Assembly (NCBI GenBank): GCA_021771035.1
Contig: JAETPU010000002.1
Coordinates: 269,702-333,701, forward strand
Direction: 5' to 3'
Length of the DNA: 64,000 nt
Source of the DNA: Marvinbryantia formatexigens
GTDB lineage: Bacteria > Bacillota > Clostridia > Oscillospirales > Ruminococcaceae
Shown: piece after piece, positions 60,412 through 64,000 of the stretch
Layout: the number at the start of each line of letters is the position of its first letter
Position numbering within the stretch: position 1 is the first letter of the stretch
Program-made: the position numbers and the translations under genes
Notes under the pieces: generated by a model
The model's database searches: none
Told to the model about the DNA's origin: nothing
Seen by the model: only the letters and a program-made list of their open reading frames with translations

Positions 60412-60550
60412 AAATCCAAATTGCCGTAAGGTTTTGCTGGAGGCTCAAATCAAAGAGGGCGTTTTGATCAAAATCTGTCCCCGATGCAAAACCCGGAATA
60501 TCTATGAGTTCCCAAAACCCATGAGTGAAATAAAACAGCCGGCCCGCTAG
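60392..60550 (+). CDS. Com-like zinc-ribbon protein 2 (52 aa)
   Basis: A 52-residue protein: MEQIRCKNPNCRKVLLEAQI then KEGVLIKICPRCKTRNIYEF and a tail PKPMSEIKQPAR. CxxxxC ... CPRC and the IRCK..C.KLL pattern are typical of the Com family of small zinc-ribbon regulators. The gene overlaps the previous one by 20 bases, and its stop lies inside a terminator-like hairpin. It sits between tail chaperone and tape measure genes. Confidence 0.72.
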   Translation: MEQIRCKNPNCRKVLLEAQIKEGVLIKICPRCKTRNIYEFPKPMSEIKQPAR

Positions 60551-60561
60551 CCGGCTGTTTT
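60532..60561 (+). terminator. Hairpin overlapping the end of Com-like gene 2
   Basis: Stem AAAACAGCCGG / CCGGCTGTTTT (60532-60542 with 60551-60561), 8-base loop containing the TAG stop. It could attenuate transcription into the tape measure gene. Confidence 0.7.
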
Positions 60562-60634
60562 GTGTTAATAGAATGGAATAAATTGTAATACATTGCGCGT
60601 CCGGCACGCCGCCTTTTAAAAGGGGGATATTGTT

Positions 60635-63600
60635 GTGGCGATGACGGAACAGCAGCTTGATGCAATGATAAAAAAACAGGAGTCTTTTATCGGAGGAACA
60701 GAACGTTTGGAAAAGAGCCTGGCAGCCTTGGATAGACGTACAAAAACACTAAGTTCCAGTTTTAATACTACTCTGGTACCAGTGAATAAAATCCAGACTT
60801 CTATGGTTAAGCTCTCAGATGCAACTTCAAAAATAGATACAAAGAAAATGCAAACGGAACTCAAAAGTGTCACAGGCATCTTGGATGATGGTCTCCCATA
60901 TATCCAAAAGACTACAGACGCTGTATTTGATGTTTCAGACAGATTTACGAGTTTCTTTGATGTTTTGAGTGGATTCAGTGAAAACATCAGTCTGAGTAAA
61001 ATTTTCGAAGTATTTAAGGATGCAGCAGGAGATATATCAGGCTCTCTGAACACTCTTCAGGAAGATAGCGGGAATTTCATCACTGGGTTTATGGATATTC
61101 TTGGCGCTGTTTCTTCCGTAACCGATGCCTTAGGTATATTTGGCGGAAGTGCAGGGCCTGTCATAGGACTGATTAATACGCTTGTAAAGGGGGTTGACTG
61201 GCTGAATAAATATGATGAAAGTCTGTCTGAATTGGCGAAGGAACGGTTCAGAGAGGATCATTTTGGAAATCTTACTTTATCCATGGAACGAGTGCATGAT
61301 ATTGCTTCCAGGATTATAAATGAAGATGTATTCGGAAAGGTGGCACGTTCGGCCGGTGAATTAGAAAAGGTTGATGAAATCAGGCTTGGGGTACAGGGAA
61401 AGCTGAATGACCTTCACCGGACTGAATGGGATTTGAGGATGAATCTGGATGTGACGACGGATACCAAAGAGGTACATATACAGCAGACGCAGGATTATAT
61501 TGATCAGGCGCTCGATCTTATCAATCAGCGGCATTACAGCGCTACCTCCGACTTAGAAATGTATTTAAATGTTCATGACAATCCGGAGGCCTTCGACGCG
61601 CTGAATGAAACTTACGATAAATATCGAGGAGAAATTACAAGGCTGGGCAATAATCTGAAGGACGTAGTTAAGTATGCCTGGAAAGACGGAACCTTTGATA
61701 TTTCCTGGCTGGATAATATCCAAAGAATTCAGGGGCAGATCCAGGAGGAACTCAATAAAATTGAGAACTATGAATTCAGCGCAGAGCTCGATGCCATCAC
61801 ACTGAGCACTTTGGGAATGAACTGGGATTCCGAGAGCTATAATGCCGCGTTCGATGAAATTAACACGCAGTTGGATACTCGAATTACTGAAGCCCGGGGA
61901 AATTTCAGTAAAACGGTTGCGTCCCTGCAATCTCTGAAACAAAAAGATGAGGAGGCGTATAATAACGCGTATCAGAAGGCCTATGTCGAGTATCTGGATG
62001 GTATATCCAACGACACCAAACGGGCTCTGGATTCCCATTTGACCATGTTTAACAATACCTTCTCCGAAGAGATGGAAACGCTCAACAGCGGTCTGGAGAA
62101 TACTTTTTCGAACAGTATGAACGAGTTTCAAAAAGGATTTACTAAAGATAGTTTTAAGGATGTGGGTGATACGATTCTTCGAACTTTGTCTGATGCTGTG
62201 GAGGATTCCGGAATGAAGGAGGAGCTGGACCGGATGGTGCAAAAGCTGGCGCCGGATGAGGAAAAGCTGAAAAGCCAGCTGGCCCAGTTTGAAAAGGCCG
62301 GCGCCGAGATTCCAGAGAGCGTACGCAAAGGGCTGATGGACATTAACCGGCTCAAGGCGCTCAACGGGGATGCCGACGCCATCATGACGATGATGGGTTC
62401 CCAATTATCGGAAAGCAACGCAAGGCAGCTTAAGGCCTATGTCCGCGAGGGAGGACTGGTTCCTGAGGAATTTGCAAATGGTATCAAATTGGGCCAGCCC
62501 GCGTTGTATGAGGAATTGATGGGAATGAATATGCAAATTGAAAACAGCATAGAAACGGATCAGAAAAACCTGAATGAATGGATGGAAATGACACCGGAGG
62601 AGATCGACAGGCTGCGTGGGATGACATCAGAACAATTGGGAGAATACAGGTCTACAGTACAAACTTCTTTACAGAGCGGATGGAGCCAGGGGCTGAACAT
62701 TCGCCCGGTGCTGGCGGGAACCGTTCAGGAACTTCAGAACAGCCCTCTTTGGACAACCGTTCCCTCACAGTGCGCCGGCCAAATCCCCTTGGCAATTTCC
62801 GGTCGGCTGGAGGGAAATAATCCCCTCTCCGGGTGGATGGAGACAACCTTGTCCCCCACCATGACTGCGGAGAATTGGCAGCTCCTGGCGGATCCGGCTC
62901 TGATGGGAATGCAGGGGCGGTTTGACCAGTTTTCCACCGGATATAACCCTATGTCCGCCTGGATGAGCGGAACCCTATCCCCTGTAATGACAACGGAAAA
63001 TTGGGCGACATTGGCAAATCCGGCGTTACAAGGTGTTCAGGGACAGTTTGACGGATTTGCCTTTGGATATAATCCCATGTCGAGCTGGATTGGCAATATG
63101 GCCCCAATGCTTTCCTACGACACCTGGAACGGGATTGCTATACCAGGGTGCAGCGGAATCCAGGGGGCCTTCTCCGGGTTCCAAACTGGAAGCTATAATC
63201 CATTTTCCCCCTGGATTTCTGCCCAGATGGGGGGCGCCTTCAGCTATCAGACCTGGAACAGCGCGGGGCGTGTCGGATTGAGCGGGGTAGACGATGTGAT
63301 GAGAAGCCACCGGTTCCCAACGCTGACCGGGCCGACAATCCAGATGAGGGTGCAGGCAGTGGGCAATGCCGCACTGGTGGGAATGCTGTTGGGCGCCAAT
63401 GCGCTGCGTTCTGTGAATATGTCTGTGAACCCGGTAATGTGCGCCACTGGCGGAATTTTTGAGGAAGCACAGATAATCCAGGTGGGCGAGGACGGCAGGG
63501 AGGCTGTAGTACCCCTGGAACGCCATACCCAATGGATTGATAAGCTTGCCGGACAGCTCCAGGAGCGCAAGGCGGACTTCTCCGAAAAGGATTCCCAAGA

Positions 63601-63784
63601 GATCCTGGCCGCCATGATGGCTCCGGCGGTGACGGCACTCTCCAATAAGCTGGAGCGGGTAGTGCAGGCGGTGCAGCAGCTGGATACCACCGTAGAGCTG
63701 GACGGGGAGAAGATCTCCCGAAGCACCACCAAGTATATCAACAACCGTACCCGCAGAGAGGGGAGAAGCCCGATTTTGGTGTGA
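60635..63784 (+). CDS. Phage tail tape measure protein
   Basis: A 1049-residue protein. Residues about 1-100 are helical with regular charge spacing, about 150-190 hold a hydrophobic stretch (FMDILGAVSSVTDALGIFGGSAGPVIGLINTLV). Long helical regions continue to about 700. From about 725 to 900 four tandem units of about 42 residues occur (YNPMSAWMSGTLSPVMTTEN type). The C-terminus has ATGGIFEEAQIIQVGEDGREAVVPLE, the common tape measure ending (GGxxxxP..VGExGxEaViPL). The length implies a tail of about 150 nm by the usual rule of length proportional to residues. The start is GTG at 60635 or ATG at 60641. The 5' half is AT-richer than the 3' third, so the gene may be mosaic. Confidence 0.88.
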   Translation: MAMTEQQLDAMIKKQESFIGGTERLEKSLAALDRRTKTLSSSFNTTLVPVNKIQTSMVKLSDATSKIDTKKMQTELKSVTGILDDGLPYIQKTTDAVFDVSDRFTSFFDVLSGFSENISLSKIFEVFKDAAGDISGSLNTLQEDSGNFITGFMDILGAVSSVTDALGIFGGSAGPVIGLINTLVKGVDWLNKYDESLSELAKERFREDHFGNLTLSMERVHDIASRIINEDVFGKVARSAGELEKVDEIRLGVQGKLNDLHRTEWDLRMNLDVTTDTKEVHIQQTQDYIDQALDLINQRHYSATSDLEMYLNVHDNPEAFDALNETYDKYRGEITRLGNNLKDVVKYAWKDGTFDISWLDNIQRIQGQIQEELNKIENYEFSAELDAITLSTLGMNWDSESYNAAFDEINTQLDTRITEARGNFSKTVASLQSLKQKDEEAYNNAYQKAYVEYLDGISNDTKRALDSHLTMFNNTFSEEMETLNSGLENTFSNSMNEFQKGFTKDSFKDVGDTILRTLSDAVEDSGMKEELDRMVQKLAPDEEKLKSQLAQFEKAGAEIPESVRKGLMDINRLKALNGDADAIMTMMGSQLSESNARQLKAYVREGGLVPEEFANGIKLGQPALYEELMGMNMQIENSIETDQKNLNEWMEMTPEEIDRLRGMTSEQLGEYRSTVQTSLQSGWSQGLNIRPVLAGTVQELQNSPLWTTVPSQCAGQIPLAISGRLEGNNPLSGWMETTLSPTMTAENWQLLADPALMGMQGRFDQFSTGYNPMSAWMSGTLSPVMTTENWATLANPALQGVQGQFDGFAFGYNPMSSWIGNMAPMLSYDTWNGIAIPGCSGIQGAFSGFQTGSYNPFSPWISAQMGGAFSYQTWNSAGRVGLSGVDDVMRSHRFPTLTGPTIQMRVQAVGNAALVGMLLGANALRSVNMSVNPVMCATGGIFEEAQIIQVGEDGREAVVPLERHTQWIDKLAGQLQERKADFSEKDSQEILAAMMAPAVTALSNKLERVVQAVQQLDTTVELDGEKISRSTTKYINNRTRREGRSPILV
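62815..63295 (+). repeat. Four tandem ~42-codon modules in the tape measure gene
   Basis: Units start NPLSGWMETTLSPTMTAENW, then YNPMSAWMSGTLSPVMTTEN, YNPMSSWIGNMAPMLSYDTW and YNPFSPWISAQMGGAFSYQT. Each ends GMQG/GVQG/GIQG/GVDD followed by F. They are diverged at DNA level, so they are old. Confidence 0.7.
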
Positions 63785-63830
63785 AAAGCCGAGTAAAATC
63801 GGTGGATTATAATCCCTGGTAATTCTTAAC

Positions 63831-63870
63831 AACCAGCCGCTTTCAAGATTGTGGAAGCGGCTGGTTGGTT
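63831..63870 (+). terminator. Terminator after the tape measure gene
   Basis: 12-bp stem AACCAGCCGCTT / AAGCGGCTGGTT (63831-63842 with 63855-63866), 12-base loop, T-poor tail TGGTTTG. It seems to end the phage-like operon. Confidence 0.72.
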
Positions 63871-63893
63871 TGTGGAAGGGGGGATGATATAAT
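63865..63893 (+). promoter_or_regulatory. Promoter of the terminal lipoprotein gene
   Basis: TTGGTT (63865-63870), 17-bp spacer, TATAAT (63888-63893). Confidence 0.65.
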
Positions 63894-63915
63894 AAAACGA
63901 ACAGGAGGGATGGAA

Positions 63916-64000
63916 ATGAGACAGCAGATAAAGAAATGGGCAAGTTTGGTATTGAGTATCACCTTGGTGCTGTATAGCTTTGGAGGCTGCGCGAAGCGGG
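63916..64000 (+). CDS. Lipoprotein, N-terminal part (3' truncated by window)
   Basis: Only the first 28 residues are visible: MRQQIKKWASLVLSITLVLY followed by SFGGCAKR. Basic start, hydrophobic segment and a lipobox-like S-F-G-G-C indicate a lipoprotein signal peptide. ACAGGAGGG lies 7 bases before the ATG. The remainder is outside the window, so function is unknown. Confidence 0.75.
   Translation, partial: MRQQIKKWASLVLSITLVLYSFGGCAKR

Noticed and set aside
1..64000. CRISPR arrays, tRNA and rRNA genes
   Set aside because: No regularly spaced repeats, tRNA cloverleaf or rRNA sequence was recognised.

Overview
The window looks like a chromosomal segment of a strictly anaerobic Bacillota member, most likely class Clostridia (Oscillospirales-like). 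The support is an anaerobic (early cobalt insertion) cobalamin pathway, an FeFe-hydrogenase maturase, a class A RNase P RNA, YebC, YitT and S24-repressor types common in that group, consensus sigma-A promoters, and moderate-to-high G+C coding sequence beside AT-rich spacers. The exact taxon cannot be fixed from sequence reading alone. No rRNA, tRNA or CRISPR array was seen.

Layout. 0-3 kb: a partial nitroreductase, two paralogous membrane-anchored proteins and a secreted matrixin-like metalloprotease (minus strand), then rnpB. 3-8.6 kb: L-ribulokinase (araB) and L-ribulose-5-phosphate 4-epimerase (araD) behind a consensus promoter with duplicated operator-like sites, a NeuD-type acyltransferase, and a phenylacetate-CoA ligase with its ACT-domain partner. 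8.6-19 kb: argS, small proteins including an NrdD-tail-like protein, a lipoprotein, a K+/H+ antiporter, an ECF sigma-factor operon, a nitroreductase pseudogene and class II fructose-bisphosphate aldolase. 19-28.5 kb: a one-carbon pair (homocysteine methyltransferase/MTHFR fusion plus a pterin-binding methyltransferase), a ferredoxin-like aldo/keto reductase, a sugar isomerase/epimerase, YitT, a collagen-like surface protein and HydE. 28.5-30.1 kb: palindromic repeats, an acetyltransferase and a promoter-leader-terminator unit.

30.1-52.2 kb is the core of the window: about twenty co-directional cobalamin genes running from uroporphyrinogen III to adenosylcobalamin. In order: cbiD, cbiL, cbiF, cbiG, cbiH, a cbiJ-sirC fusion, a cobA-hemD fusion, a cbiE-cbiT fusion, cbiA, cobT, cobU, cobS, a second CobU-like gene, cobC, cbiB, cobD, a phosphoglycerate-mutase-like gene, cbiP, cobO and cbiC. 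No dedicated cobaltochelatase (CbiK/CbiX) and no recognisable B12 riboswitch were seen. The phosphoglycerate-mutase-like gene overlaps cobD and is a candidate non-orthologous L-threonine kinase. The corrinoid product could serve the one-carbon methyl-transfer genes at 19-22 kb.

52.2-64 kb: a large membrane-anchored protein with a direct-repeat regulator site, a GNAT acetyltransferase, yebC, then a compact phage-derived element. The element has an S24-type repressor, three copies of a 13-bp palindromic operator around divergent promoters, small zinc-ribbon (Com-like) proteins, a tail tube protein, a tail chaperone pair with a probable frameshift, and a tape measure protein. Integrase, terminase, portal and capsid genes are not seen. 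It ends at a hairpin, and a lipoprotein gene starts at the window edge.
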